Below are positions 42,429 through 51,010 of a DNA stretch of 64,000 bases, in pieces. The notes under the pieces are model-generated. The model saw only the letters and a list, made by a program, of their open reading frames with translations. It searched no databases and was not told the origin of the DNA. This DNA is from Lentzea sp. NEAU-D7. GTDB lineage: Bacteria; Actinomycetota; Actinomycetes; Mycobacteriales; Pseudonocardiaceae. Where the stretch lies: positions 62,001 to 126,000 of the forward strand of contig NZ_JAPJDL010000001.1 in NCBI RefSeq assembly GCF_026242055.1, read 5' to 3'. Position 1 is the first letter of the stretch. Every line of letters starts with the position of its first letter. Made by a program: the position numbers and the translations under genes.

Positions 42429-42440
42429 TAAGATGGCGTC

Positions 42441-43016
42441 ATGGCCGACTCCACCGATCCGCGCGTCACGCGCAGCCGCGAGGCGATCCTCTCCGCCGCG
42501 CGGGAACTGCTCCGCGAGGACGGTCCGGCCGCGGTCACCCACCAGAACGTCGCCAAGCGCGCGGGAGTCGGGCGCGCGACCGTGTACCGCCACTGGCCGC
42601 AGCCGAGAATGCTGCTCGACGACACGATGGCCGGCGTCCGGATGCCGTTCTTCCGCGACCCCGCCCCGCCCGTCCGCCCGTGGCTGGCGCGGCAGATGCG
42701 CACGCTCGCCGACGAGCTGGCCCTGCCCGAGGTCCAGGCCGTGACCGCGGCGCTGTTGCACGGAACACCGGAGGAGCCCGACGCATCCGCTCGGCGCGAG
42801 CACCTCATCGCCACGATCAGCGGCCAGCTCGGCACCGCCCTGGACTCGGCGACGCGCACAGGTGAGCTTCAGCCCTCCGCCGACCTGCTGGACGCCCCGG
42901 CGACGATCATCGGCCCCCTGGTCTTCCGGAGCATGTTCGAGCGCCGCCCGGTCACCGACGCGATGATCGACCACCTGCTGAACGCGCTCGGGACCTGGAC
43001 CGCGCCGAGCACGTGA
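42441..43016 (+). CDS. TetR-family repressor of the NmrA/SDR unit
   Basis: 191 residues from ATG 42441 (ATG 42433 is out of frame). N-terminal helix-turn-helix: VTRSREAILSAARELLREDG, THQNVAKRAGVGRATVYRHW. The C-terminal domain resembles the TetR_C_11-type ligand domain (GPLVFRSMFERRPVTDAMID). It is divergent from the NAD(P)-binding protein and SDR genes and sits next to a duplicated operator, so it should repress those genes and itself. The ligand is unknown. A hairpin follows its stop. Confidence 0.87.
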   Translation: MADSTDPRVTRSREAILSAARELLREDGPAAVTHQNVAKRAGVGRATVYRHWPQPRMLLDDTMAGVRMPFFRDPAPPVRPWLARQMRTLADELALPEVQAVTAALLHGTPEEPDASARREHLIATISGQLGTALDSATRTGELQPSADLLDAPATIIGPLVFRSMFERRPVTDAMIDHLLNALGTWTAPST

Positions 43017-43024
43017 CCCCCCAC

Positions 43025-43056
43025 CTGCGGCCGCCCGGCGGACCGGACGGCCGCAG
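43025..43056. terminator. Hairpin between convergent TetR and secreted-protein genes
   Basis: CTGCGGCCG at 43025-43033 pairs with CGGCCGCAG at 43048-43056 across a 14-base GC-rich loop. It lies between stops at 43016 and 43064. Confidence 0.6.
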
Positions 43057-43063
43057 ACCCCGT

Positions 43064-44206
43064 TCATCGCGTCGAGTACTCGGCGATCACCGCCTGCAGC
43101 AGGAGCGGGCTCGTGCCGGGCACGTCCGCGGCGCCCACCGCGATCAACCGGTTCGTGCCGGGCACGGCGGTGATGGCGTTGTAGTTCGTGCCGGACGAGC
43201 CCGGCGGAGCGGGTGCCGGAACGGTGGTCCACCCGGCGAGGCCGTGGGAGCTGAACGACGCCATCGGGAACCGGCCGATGACCCAAGGAGTGCCGTTCGC
43301 GCCTACCGCGACACCTGGGGTGGCCGGGGTGTTCAGCCCGCTCACGGTCTGCCAGGTGATGCCGTCCCCTCGCACGACCACGTTGGCCGATCCCATGCCG
43401 CCGCCGTCACCCACCGCCCAGATGTCGCGGGAGGACGTGCCGTCCAGCGACTGCAGGGTGACCAGCTGCTGGTTCAGTCCTATGTCGACAGCCCGCCACG
43501 CCGTACCGTTCCAGTGGAACAGCAGCGGGCCCGCGTAGCCGTTCCACATGCCGTTCCCCGCCGCCCACACGTCGTCGGGCGCGAACGCCTTGACGGCGTT
43601 GATGGTGCAGAAGTTCACGAACCCGCCTCCCGCCACGCATTCGGCGGGTGGCTGGTGTTCCTGCCAGGAGGTTCCGGTCCACTCGTGGAACACCGGGGCG
43701 TTGCCGCGATGACCGACCAGCCAGGCGTGTCCGTCCACAACGGACAGATCGCGGATCGACAGCGTGCTCGGGGCGGCTCCCGGCGGGTACGGCACCTCGG
43801 TCCACGTCCTGCCGTTGTAACGCCACACCAGCGTGACGTTGCCGTCCTGCGACCGGGGCGCACCCGTCACCCAGACGTCCTTCGCGGACGACGCCGAGAC
43901 GCGCTGGAACGACACCCGCCCCTGCACGACCGGGAGCGACGTCCGGGACCACCGGAACCCGTTCCACCGCAGCATCATCGGATCACCGGTCGTGTACTGC
44001 TGATCCGGGTGGTAGCCCTCGAAGCCGACCGCCCAGGCGTTCCTGGCGTCGACGGCGGCGACGTCCCAGAGGTTGCTCGTCGCCTTGTTCTGCGGGATCG
44101 GGGCCAGGCGCCACGCCGTTTCCGCCGCGGCGGCCGTGGCGGGCCCGGCGGCGCCGGCGAGCACCGCGACGGAGAAGGCCAAGGACAGGCATCTGCGAAC
44201 TCTCAT
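43064..44206 (-). CDS. Secreted repeat protein, probable beta-propeller
   Basis: 380 residues from ATG 44206. A signal peptide (LSLAFSVAVLAGAAGPATAA) is followed by at least five repeats of a pattern with an Asp-x-Trp-x-x-Gly core and an aromatic strand: NLWDVAAVDARNAWAVGFEG, KDVWVTGAP, DDVWAAGNG, RDIWAVGDGG, with intervening LRWNGFRWSRTSL, VWRYNGRTWTEVP, LFHWNGTAWRAVD. Such Asp-box-like repeats form propeller blades in exported actinobacterial proteins. There is no catalytic motif. It may be a surface or extracellular binding protein. The gene stands alone, convergent with the TetR gene. Confidence 0.75.
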   Translation of the reverse strand: MRVRRCLSLAFSVAVLAGAAGPATAAAAETAWRLAPIPQNKATSNLWDVAAVDARNAWAVGFEGYHPDQQYTTGDPMMLRWNGFRWSRTSLPVVQGRVSFQRVSASSAKDVWVTGAPRSQDGNVTLVWRYNGRTWTEVPYPPGAAPSTLSIRDLSVVDGHAWLVGHRGNAPVFHEWTGTSWQEHQPPAECVAGGGFVNFCTINAVKAFAPDDVWAAGNGMWNGYAGPLLFHWNGTAWRAVDIGLNQQLVTLQSLDGTSSRDIWAVGDGGGMGSANVVVRGDGITWQTVSGLNTPATPGVAVGANGTPWVIGRFPMASFSSHGLAGWTTVPAPAPPGSSGTNYNAITAVPGTNRLIAVGAADVPGTSPLLLQAVIAEYSTR

Positions 44207-44366
44207 AAGTCCCCCAAGCTGTTGAACCTGAACAGGACTGCGCGCGGCTGATCATTCACGACGCGCCACCTCCGGCCAGGGGTTCGCACCACCTTGACCG
44301 AGTTGAGCGGCGATCGTGACACAGCCGCCGCGACCAGGTAACCCGAATGGGATTCAGGTATGCCCT

Positions 44367-44382
44367 TGTGATCTAGCTCACG
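44367..44382 (+). promoter_or_regulatory. CRP/GlxR-type binding site before the first DUF3068 gene
   Basis: TGTGATCTAGCTCACG matches the CRP-family consensus TGTGA-N6-TCACA at all but the last base. It lies 85 bases before the GTG of the DUF3068 gene at 44467, a usual activating distance. The rest of the 260-base intergenic region shows no other clear element. Confidence 0.5.
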
Positions 44383-44466
44383 GACCGGGTAGAACTGAAC
44401 GCACGGTTACCGGAAATCGCGCCTCACGGAACACCCTCCCTGCCAACCGAATACTTGTGAGGACCT

Positions 44467-45579
44467 GTGCGAACCGCAGTAGTCGCCGCCCTGCTCGGGC
44501 TCGGCGCCTTCGCAGTGGCGGCCGGATTGGTGCTGCAGCTGCACGCCTATCCCCTGCTCGCCAAGCTGCAGCACGACATCGACACGGTCTCGGTCTCCGA
44601 AGGCGAAGGAGTCACCGCCGTCGTGTACCCGCCCGGCGGGGCACCGGAAGTGCGGCACAACCTCCGCCTCACTGCGACGACGCACGTCGAGGGCGATCTC
44701 GCCGCCCCCGAGGTCAAGGAGAACGGCGACGTCACCGTGTGGAAGCGGGCGACGATCGTCAAGGAGGACGCCGACAAGCTCGTGCTCAGCGCCGAGGTGC
44801 GCAGGATCTGCCTCGACCGCCGCACCGGCGAGGCGGTCTCCCCCTGCCTGGGCGAGTTCTACGAGACCGAACAGGGCAAGCGGGTCACCGCCGAAGGGCG
44901 GCAGCTGCTGCAACCCGGCCTCAACTTCGTGTTCCCGTTCGACACCGAGCAGCGTGATCACCCTTGGTACGACACGGTTCTCAAGCGTCCGGTCCCCATC
45001 CACTTCGCCGGGGAGCAGCTGTTGCAGGGACTCGACGTGTACCGGTTCACGCACACGGTCCCGCCGACGGCGCTCGACCGGTTCGCGGTCCCCGGTTCGC
45101 TGGTCGGCAGGCCGGAGCCGTCCGTGGACGTCACCCAGTACTACGGCGTCACCCGCACGTTGCTGGTCGAGCCCACGACCGGCGCGGTGCTCTCGGTCCG
45201 GGAGGACATCCGGCAGGAGCTGCGCACCGACACGCAGGAGGAGGGCGCGGGAACGCCCGTGTTCGCCGGAGAGCTGCGGCTGACGAACGCCTCGGTCGCC
45301 GCGAACGTGGACCAGGTCAAGCAGAACCTGCCGAGGCTGTTCGTGATCACCGCTCTTCCCACCGTCCTGTGGGCCGGCGGCGCCGTGCTCGTCGCGATCG
45401 GCCTGGTCCTGCTGCTCGTGTGGCGGCGCGGTCTCGTCGCCGGGTCACTGGCCCTGGTGATCGGTGCGTGCCTGGCGGGCGGCATCACCTACGGCGTCAC
45501 CAACGCCAGCGACCCGGACGACTCGCTCGACCTCAAGAACGTCGTGTCGTCCTCGAACGTCGACTACGGCCTGCGATGA
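44467..45579 (+). CDS. DUF3068 membrane protein (PorA-family-like), first copy
   Basis: 370 residues from GTG 44467, with GAGGA upstream. A helix at the N-terminus (VVAALLGLGAFAVAAGLVLQ), a large extracytoplasmic beta-rich domain (YDTVLKRPVPIHFAGEQLLQ, LDVYRFTHTVPPTALDRF, VEPTTGAVLSVREDIRQEL) and two C-terminal helices (about 295-345) form the DUF3068 layout. The family is encoded near cell-wall arabinan genes in mycobacteria (Rv0227c, from memory); its function is unknown. The YYGVTRTLLVEPTTG motif is shared with the second copy at 46941, indicating duplication. Its end overlaps a convergent amidase-like gene by 16 bases. Confidence 0.8.
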   Translation: MRTAVVAALLGLGAFAVAAGLVLQLHAYPLLAKLQHDIDTVSVSEGEGVTAVVYPPGGAPEVRHNLRLTATTHVEGDLAAPEVKENGDVTVWKRATIVKEDADKLVLSAEVRRICLDRRTGEAVSPCLGEFYETEQGKRVTAEGRQLLQPGLNFVFPFDTEQRDHPWYDTVLKRPVPIHFAGEQLLQGLDVYRFTHTVPPTALDRFAVPGSLVGRPEPSVDVTQYYGVTRTLLVEPTTGAVLSVREDIRQELRTDTQEEGAGTPVFAGELRLTNASVAANVDQVKQNLPRLFVITALPTVLWAGGAVLVAIGLVLLLVWRRGLVAGSLALVIGACLAGGITYGVTNASDPDDSLDLKNVVSSSNVDYGLR

Positions 45580-46691
45580 GCACCCCGCTCCTCCTCGATG
45601 ATCTCGGCGACCCGGAGCAGTTCGCCCTCCGCCTTCGGAACCGCGATCAGGGTCACCGGCAACGGGTTCCCGTCGGCGTCCGAACCGGCGCGCACGGACA
45701 CGGCCGGGTAGCCGCTGACTCTCCACAGCGGCGAGAACGGAGAGGTGGCGCCGTTGCGCACCAACACCCCGCCGGGCAACGACATCGTCTCGGCCGGCCC
45801 GGTGTGCCCCGGTGTCACCAGCACGTCGACACCGGTGAACATGTGGTTCAGCATCACCCGCTCCGCCGCGCGCATCGACCGGCAGATGCCCCGCAGCGGC
45901 CAGGGCACGAACCGGTCGAGCAGGTCCAGCTCACGAGGACCCGCGGCCAGGTGCGGCGCCAGCAGGAGCCTGGACTCGCTGGCGAGGTGCGGGTCGTGGT
46001 CGACCACCTCGTTGACGTGCAACGACAACAGTGCGGCGACGTCTTCGACGACCCGGCGCATGAGCGGGCGCGTGCGGGTCGTCATGGCGACGCCGCGCAC
46101 CGACACACCGATCCTCAGTGGACGGTTCGAGGGCTCGGCCGCCCAGCCGATCGCCCGCACCACGTGCGCCACGTCGGCCACGGTCCTCGCCACCACGCCG
46201 CGTCCACCGGAGGTCTCGAAGCCCACCACGCCCGCTCCTCCCGCGGGCACATCTCCGGCACCGGGTGCGCGGCGTGCCAGGACGGCGGACACCACACCGG
46301 TGGCGACGGCGACGGCCGTGCCCGACACCTTGGGATCGAGCGCCGTGGCGGGGAGGCCCGTCGTGGGGTTGCGGTGGACCTCGGCCCCCGACGTTCTCCC
46401 GATCACGACGGCTCCCGCCGCCACCAGTGCGTCGAAAGCCGAACGTGGCAAGGAGTCCTCGACCGCCACGGGCAGTCCGAGCAGGCCGCCGCCCACTCCG
46501 GCCGCCAACCGCCGATCGGCCTCCTCGGCGCTGCGCCGGGCGGCGGCCAAATCGACATCTGTGAAAACGTGCCGCGACGAGTTCAGCCGATTTTCAGCGG
46601 CTGCAAGGAGTTCTGCTGCGGTCGTCGCACTGCGGGCGAGCAGCCGGGCCTGCTCCACTGCTCCCGGATAGCACACAGGGGTTTCTTCCAC
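45564..46691 (-). CDS. Amidase-signature-fold protein lacking the catalytic triad
   Basis: 375 residues from ATG 46691. Overall wording follows the amidase signature family (GGGLLGLPVAVEDSLP; FETSGGRGVVARTVADVAHV; GVDVLVTPGHTGPAETMSLP; SPLWRVSGYPAVSVRAGSDA), but it is about 100 residues short. The catalytic Lys of the usual PVAVKD is Glu78. The GGSSGG stretch is KVSGTA (121-126), and the DTGGS nucleophile loop is replaced by APGAGDVPAG (142-151). All three residues of the Ser-Ser-Lys triad are therefore missing and hydrolysis is not expected. It sits between two DUF3068 genes, which suggests a structural or binding role in the envelope. Confidence 0.75.
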   Translation of the reverse strand: MEETPVCYPGAVEQARLLARSATTAAELLAAAENRLNSSRHVFTDVDLAAARRSAEEADRRLAAGVGGGLLGLPVAVEDSLPRSAFDALVAAGAVVIGRTSGAEVHRNPTTGLPATALDPKVSGTAVAVATGVVSAVLARRAPGAGDVPAGGAGVVGFETSGGRGVVARTVADVAHVVRAIGWAAEPSNRPLRIGVSVRGVAMTTRTRPLMRRVVEDVAALLSLHVNEVVDHDPHLASESRLLLAPHLAAGPRELDLLDRFVPWPLRGICRSMRAAERVMLNHMFTGVDVLVTPGHTGPAETMSLPGGVLVRNGATSPFSPLWRVSGYPAVSVRAGSDADGNPLPVTLIAVPKAEGELLRVAEIIEEERGAHRRP

Positions 46692-46868
46692 GTGTCTTTT
46701 CCTCCGGCATCGTCGCCGATGAGTAAGGAGCTGCTTCCTTCAGTCGCTACCCGTTGGACAGCAGGGGTTCCGCCGAACGGCTCTGCGAGTCGGCGGCCGA
46801 GTAGCTTCTTTCTCCACGCGGACCGATCAAGATGACCTGAGTCACCCCGGTCGAAGGGTTGCGCAGAG

Positions 46869-46883
46869 GTTACTGTCCGGTAG
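46869..46883 (+). promoter_or_regulatory. Envelope-cluster dyad, copy A
   Basis: GTTACTGTCCGGTAG contains the dyad TTACTG-TC-CGGTAG and lies 58 bases before the second DUF3068 gene. It is one of five copies of YTACYG-N2-CRGTAR placed at gene starts between 46.8 and 58.0 kb. Confidence 0.5.
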
Positions 46884-46940
46884 GTTCCACGCCACTGTGA
46901 CGTCCCTCTCATACCCGGAACACACCCAGAAGGAGGACGA

Positions 46941-47897
46941 GTGCGACGTGTTGCGAGCCTCGTGCTGGTAGGACTGGGCATCTTCTCGCTGGCGCTCGGA
47001 GCAGTCCTGCGCTTCTACGTGTACCCCGAGCTCGCGGTCGTGCCGCTCGACCAGAAGACGGAATCCGTCGCGGAAGGCGCCGCGAAGGTCTTCTACCCCA
47101 AGGACCTCGTGGTCAAGGACGCGCGGCTGACCGCCACCCGCAAGGTGGAGAGCAACCTGACCGTGCCGGAGGCCAAGGTCGACGGCGACGTGATGGTGTG
47201 GGACCAGGGCCTGGTCGTCACCGACTCCGAGAACCAGCTCGTCTCCGCGGTGAAGCACCGGGTGTGCCTCGACCGGCGGACGAACATGGCGCTCCAGCAG
47301 TGCACCCAGCAGTACGTGACCGATGCCGAAGGCGACCCCACGGCAGCCGACAAGGCGGTGCAGCAGGAGGGCCTGAACTACAAGTTCCCCTTCGACACCC
47401 AGCCCCAGGACTACGAGTACTTCGACACCACCCTGCGCAAGGCGACGACCGCGCGGTACGAGGGCACCGACGAGGTCGGCGGGCTCGAGGTCTACAAGTT
47501 CGTCCAGAAGATCCCGTCGACCAAGTTCCGCGACCAGGAGGTGCCCGGCCAGCTGGTGAACAGCACCGAGGCCTCGGTCAAGGCGGAGCGCCGCTACCAG
47601 AACACCCGGACCATGTGGGTCGAACCGGTCAGCGGCATCATCGTCAAGGGTTCCGAGCAGCAGCGGCAGGCATTGTTCGGGCCCGACGGAAAAGAAGGAA
47701 CGGTGCTGCTCGACGCGACCCTGACCTTCAACGAGAAGACCGTCAAAGAATCGGTTGAACGCGCCTCCGAGGCGCGCTCGAAATTGACTCTGATCAGCAG
47801 CACCGGACCGATCGTCCTGCTTTCCGTCGGCCTGGTCCTGCTGCTCGCCGGAATTCTTCTCGGAGTGCTCGGACGGCGGCCTAGGCACGTCGCCTGA
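46941..47897 (+). CDS. DUF3068 membrane protein, second copy
   Basis: 318 residues from GTG 46941, with AAGGAGGACGA upstream. An N-terminal helix (VASLVLVGLGIFSLALGAVL) precedes an external domain (VCLDRRTNMALQQCTQQY, YKFPFDTQPQDYEYFDTTLR, LEVYKFVQKIPSTKFRDQEV, RTMWVEPVSGIIVKGSEQQ). One C-terminal helix (about 285-312) ends in RRPRHVA. It aligns with the copy at 44467 along its length (shared CLDRRT, PFDT, WVEP-type blocks) but lacks the extra C-terminal helix. As the copy adjoining the methyltransferase and glycosyltransferase, it matches the mycobacterial gene order better. Two cysteines in the external domain could form a disulfide. Confidence 0.82.
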   Translation: MRRVASLVLVGLGIFSLALGAVLRFYVYPELAVVPLDQKTESVAEGAAKVFYPKDLVVKDARLTATRKVESNLTVPEAKVDGDVMVWDQGLVVTDSENQLVSAVKHRVCLDRRTNMALQQCTQQYVTDAEGDPTAADKAVQQEGLNYKFPFDTQPQDYEYFDTTLRKATTARYEGTDEVGGLEVYKFVQKIPSTKFRDQEVPGQLVNSTEASVKAERRYQNTRTMWVEPVSGIIVKGSEQQRQALFGPDGKEGTVLLDATLTFNEKTVKESVERASEARSKLTLISSTGPIVLLSVGLVLLLAGILLGVLGRRPRHVA

Positions 47898-48642
47898 GCA
47901 CGATCACGAAGTTCCACGAGGCGATCTCCCGGACCCCCGGGACGCGGGTGACCCACTTCGCCCACCACGGGTGGTACCGGGGGAACGTCTCGACCACGTC
48001 GGCGGCGGTCTGGCGGTGAGCCCACCGCTGGACCGCCCCCACGCTCACCGGGAACAGCGAGGTGCCGAAGGAGTTCTTCGGCGGCTTACCGTTGCGGCGC
48101 TCGTACCGGCGTCGCGCGTAGTGGCCGCCGAGGAAGTGCCACGGCGCGGTCTCGTGGCCGCCCCACGGCGAGTACCACGGCGTGTAGGACATGAAGATGG
48201 TGCCTCCAGGCCTGGTCACACGCACCATCTCGGCCAGCATCAGCCACGGGTCGTTGACGTGTTCGAGGACGTTGGACGAGTAGCAGACGTCCACGGAGCC
48301 GTCGCGGAACGGCAGTGCCGTGCCGCTCGCGCGGATCATGCCGGGGTCGGGTTCACCGCGGGCGGACAGCTCGCCGACGTCCGGGTCCAGGCCCACGTAC
48401 CGGGCGCCGGCACCGCGGAACGCCTCCGCGAAGTAGCCGGGACCACCGCCGACGTCGAGGACGACGGAGCCGCTCAGCGACACGTACGACGACACCTGCG
48501 CGACTGAGTCGTCCGCCAGGACCCGGTAGAAGTGGTCGGGGTCGGACTGTTCTTTCAGAAATGCGCGAAAAAGCCGAACAGAACGCTGGAAAGTTGGCTT
48601 TCGCAACTTTTCCGAGGCCGAAACTGAACCGATCTCGACCAT
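47881..48642 (-). CDS. Class I SAM-dependent methyltransferase of the envelope cluster
   Basis: 253 residues from ATG 48642 (GGGAG 6 bases upstream; ATG 48648 would add two residues). SAM-binding motif VVLDVGGGPGYFAEAFRGAG, then GLDPD, ALPFRDGSVDVCYSSNVLEH and MVRVTRPGGTIFMSYTPWYS, typical of the Methyltransf_11 group. PWYSPWGGHETAPWHFLGGH and EIASWNFVIVLRRRA are, from memory, conserved with mycobacterial Rv0224c, encoded beside a glycosyltransferase near aftD. It probably methylates a cell-wall sugar or glycolipid. It is divergent from the GT4 gene over a 63-base gap carrying the dyad motif; its stop overlaps the end of DUF3068. Confidence 0.87.
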   Translation of the reverse strand: MVEIGSVSASEKLRKPTFQRSVRLFRAFLKEQSDPDHFYRVLADDSVAQVSSYVSLSGSVVLDVGGGPGYFAEAFRGAGARYVGLDPDVGELSARGEPDPGMIRASGTALPFRDGSVDVCYSSNVLEHVNDPWLMLAEMVRVTRPGGTIFMSYTPWYSPWGGHETAPWHFLGGHYARRRYERRNGKPPKNSFGTSLFPVSVGAVQRWAHRQTAADVVETFPRYHPWWAKWVTRVPGVREIASWNFVIVLRRRA

Positions 48643-48671
48643 TGCCATCTCCCGTATTCCGTCTACCATGG

Positions 48672-48686
48672 CTACCTGGCAGTAAC
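48672..48686. promoter_or_regulatory. Envelope-cluster dyad, copy B
   Basis: CTACCTGGCAGTAAC is the dyad in the opposite orientation (minus-strand TTACTG-CC-AGGTAG). It lies in the short gap between the methyltransferase start (48642) and the glycosyltransferase start (48706), 19 bases before the latter. Confidence 0.5.
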
Positions 48687-48705
48687 CTAGCATCGGGAGA
48701 GGCAG

Positions 48706-49866
48706 ATGTCGCGTAGTCCTCATTACCGGCCGAGCATTCTGCTGGTGAATTGGCGCGACACCAGACACCCCGAGGGCGGCGGTTCCGAGCGGTACGTCGA
48801 GCGCATCGCCGAGGGCCTCGCCGGGCTCGGCTACCGGGTGTCGATCCAGTGCGCCGGCCACGACCGCGCCCCGTCCGGCGACTGGGTGGCGGGCGTCCGC
48901 TTCCGCAGGCGCGGCAACAAGTTCACGGTCTACCTGCATGCCCTCCTGGCGATCCTGCGCTCCGACGCGGACGTCATCGTGGACGTGCAGAACGGCATGC
49001 CCTTCTTCAGCCGCCTGGTCGCGCGCTGCCCCGTCCTGGTGCTGGTGCACCACGTGCACCGCGAGCAGTGGCACAGCGCGCTGGGCCCGTTCCTCGGCCG
49101 GATCGGCTGGTGGATCGAGTCCTGGCTCGCGCCGAGGCTGTACCGCAAGTGCCGCTACATCACGGTTTCCAACGTGACGCGGGACGAACTGGGCCGGCTC
49201 GGTGTCGAGCTGCGCCGCACCGTGGTCGTGCCGAACGGGCTGGACGCGCCTCCCGCCGTCACCGCGCGGCGCACGGACGCCCCCGTCCTCGTCGCGGTGT
49301 CCCGGCTGGTCCCGCACAAGCGGCTGGAGCACGCGATCGACCTCGTCGCGCGGCTCCGTCCGAAGTGGCCGGACCTGCGGCTGGAGCTCGTCGGCGAGGG
49401 CCCGTGGAAGGACGTGCTCCGGCAGCACGCGATCAAGCGCGGAGTCGAGGACGCCGTCGTCCTCCACGGCTGGGTCGACGAGCAGACCAAGCACGAGATC
49501 CTCGCCGGGGCGTGGGTGCACGTGTGCCCGTCGGTCAAGGAGGGCTGGGGCATCGTGATCATGGAGGCCGCCTCCCACGGCGTGCCCACGGTCGCGTACC
49601 GCTCGGCGGGCGGCGTGGCCGAGGCGATCGTGGAGCACCGCACGGGTCTGCTCGCCGACGACTTCGACGACTTCGTCCGGCACGCGGAGACGCTGCTGCG
49701 GGACCAGCCGCTGCGCAAGGCGATGGGCGCGGCGGGCAGGGAGCGCGCCCAGCAGTTCAGCTGGGAGGAGAGCCTCGGCGCGTTCGAGAGCGCCCTGCAC
49801 AGCGCCCTGCGGCTACCTCCGCGCCTCGTGGCCGGAGAGCACCGCGTCGCACAACAGGTCGAGTAG
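48706..49866 (+). CDS. GT4-family glycosyltransferase
   Basis: 386 residues from ATG 48706, with GGGAGAGG upstream. It is a GT-B retaining enzyme: acceptor-side loop PEGGGSERYVERIAEGLAGL, then VAVSRLVPHKRLEHAIDLVA for the nucleotide-sugar domain start, LVGEGPWKDVL, and the E-x7-E motif in KEGWGIVIMEAASHGVPTVA. No membrane helix is seen, so it acts at the inner face of the membrane. From memory it matches Rv0225 of mycobacteria, next to the methyltransferase. It likely builds a glycolipid or polysaccharide intermediate of the wall; donor and acceptor are unknown. Confidence 0.88.
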   Translation: MSRSPHYRPSILLVNWRDTRHPEGGGSERYVERIAEGLAGLGYRVSIQCAGHDRAPSGDWVAGVRFRRRGNKFTVYLHALLAILRSDADVIVDVQNGMPFFSRLVARCPVLVLVHHVHREQWHSALGPFLGRIGWWIESWLAPRLYRKCRYITVSNVTRDELGRLGVELRRTVVVPNGLDAPPAVTARRTDAPVLVAVSRLVPHKRLEHAIDLVARLRPKWPDLRLELVGEGPWKDVLRQHAIKRGVEDAVVLHGWVDEQTKHEILAGAWVHVCPSVKEGWGIVIMEAASHGVPTVAYRSAGGVAEAIVEHRTGLLADDFDDFVRHAETLLRDQPLRKAMGAAGRERAQQFSWEESLGAFESALHSALRLPPRLVAGEHRVAQQVE

Positions 49867-50835
49867 CCCCGCGGCGGCGGCCGCGTCGAAGTTCTTGCGC
49901 CGCACACGCACCGTGGCCGTGGTGGCCTCCCCTGTCGTCACCACGCCGAACGCGACGCCCGACCGGCCGCTCGCCGCGGGGAAGAAGCGCAGGGCGCTGA
50001 CGTTCCCCTTGACCACACCGAGGTTCGACACGAGGAAGGTGCTGCCGAGCCGGGACGCCAGCAGCCGCATCCCCCACTGCGCCAACGGGTTGTGCGCGCT
50101 GGGGAAGCCCGCCTCCGGCGCGGCCGCCGCGAGCAGCGCGCGCACGTCGTCCTCGGTCGCGCCGCCCGGCAGGCGCAGTCTCAGCAGCGCGCTGTCGGCC
50201 TCGGGACGCGGATCCGCCCCGCTGCGCCAGGAAGCGCCGATCGCGGCGACGACGCGGCCGTGCGCGGCACCACGGCCGGCGTTCCACTTCCGCGTCGCGT
50301 CCAGCGCGGCGGCGGTGAGCCTGGCGCTGCCGAGCTTCACGACGGGCAGCGCGCGGGACACCAGGTGGTCGCCGGACTCGGTGCCCCGCAACGAGGGTTC
50401 GATGCGCGTGGGAGGCGCCCACACGGCTTCGCGCACGCGGTCGAGCGCGTTCAGGAGGTAGGGCCGGTCGGGGCTGCGCAACGCCACACCGGTCGCGGAG
50501 CTGTGCACGGACTCACCGAGTGCGACGCCCAGCAACGCAAGCAGGCCGAGACCGTCGACCGCGCCGTGGTGGGCGGCGATCATCAGCGAGTCCCCGGCGA
50601 GAGCGACCCGGACCAGCGGATCACCCGCGCGGTAGTGGCCGTCGGCGAACTCGGTCCGCGCACCGTCCCAATCGGACGGACGGAGGACCACCGCGGCCGG
50701 GCCGAGGTTCGGGAACTCCGCGCAGGCACGGGACATCCGCGCGGCCACCACCGAGGGATCCGGCGCCTCGCGCAGGCTCGCCTCGAGCAGGATGCTCCAG
50801 GAGGCCGCCGGGTCCCCGGAGAAGGCCACTGTCAC
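49813..50835 (-). CDS. HHxxxDG acyltransferase-like protein (condensation/PapA superfamily)
   Basis: 340 residues from GTG or ATG-type start at 50835. HHGAVDG at residues 89-95 is the catalytic motif of the chloramphenicol acetyltransferase/condensation superfamily, and LALLGVALGES follows it as in WS/DGAT and PapA-like enzymes. Later blocks (FLVSNLGVVKGNVSALRFFP; GVAFGVVTTGEATTATVRVR) fit the second half of that fold. It is short (340 residues compared with 420-460 for typical members). It could acylate an envelope glycolipid. It is the third gene of the membrane protein - DUF2613 unit, 4 bases downstream of DUF2613, and its end overlaps the GT4 gene. Confidence 0.7.
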   Translation of the reverse strand: MTVAFSGDPAASWSILLEASLREAPDPSVVAARMSRACAEFPNLGPAAVVLRPSDWDGARTEFADGHYRAGDPLVRVALAGDSLMIAAHHGAVDGLGLLALLGVALGESVHSSATGVALRSPDRPYLLNALDRVREAVWAPPTRIEPSLRGTESGDHLVSRALPVVKLGSARLTAAALDATRKWNAGRGAAHGRVVAAIGASWRSGADPRPEADSALLRLRLPGGATEDDVRALLAAAAPEAGFPSAHNPLAQWGMRLLASRLGSTFLVSNLGVVKGNVSALRFFPAASGRSGVAFGVVTTGEATTATVRVRRKNFDAAAAAGLLDLLCDAVLSGHEARR

Positions 50836-50839
50836 CCGG

Positions 50840-51007
50840 TCAGCGGGAGCCGTAGTCGAGGACCTCGGGCTCCACGGCCTTCTGGCCCTGCTCGATCCGC
50901 TGCTCGACGACCTTGTCGGGGTTGTTCTGCTCGACGACGATCACGCCGACCCCTCCGGCGAGCGCGGCCCCGGCGACGATCGCGACCAGCACCGAAACCA
51001 GTTCCAC
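50840..51007 (-). CDS. DUF2613-family small membrane protein
   Basis: 55 residues from GTG 51007 (AGGAG 7 bases upstream): one helix (VSVLVAIVAGAALAGGVGVIVV) and a short tail ending VLDYGSR. The helix-plus-YGxR ending fits DUF2613, a tiny actinobacterial membrane protein of unknown function. It begins 3 bases after the stop of the large membrane protein gene and ends 4 bases before the acyltransferase start, so all three are one translationally linked unit. It may be an accessory subunit of its neighbours (inference). Confidence 0.75.
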   Translation of the reverse strand: MELVSVLVAIVAGAALAGGVGVIVVEQNNPDKVVEQRIEQGQKAVEPEVLDYGSR

Positions 51008-51010
51008 GTC

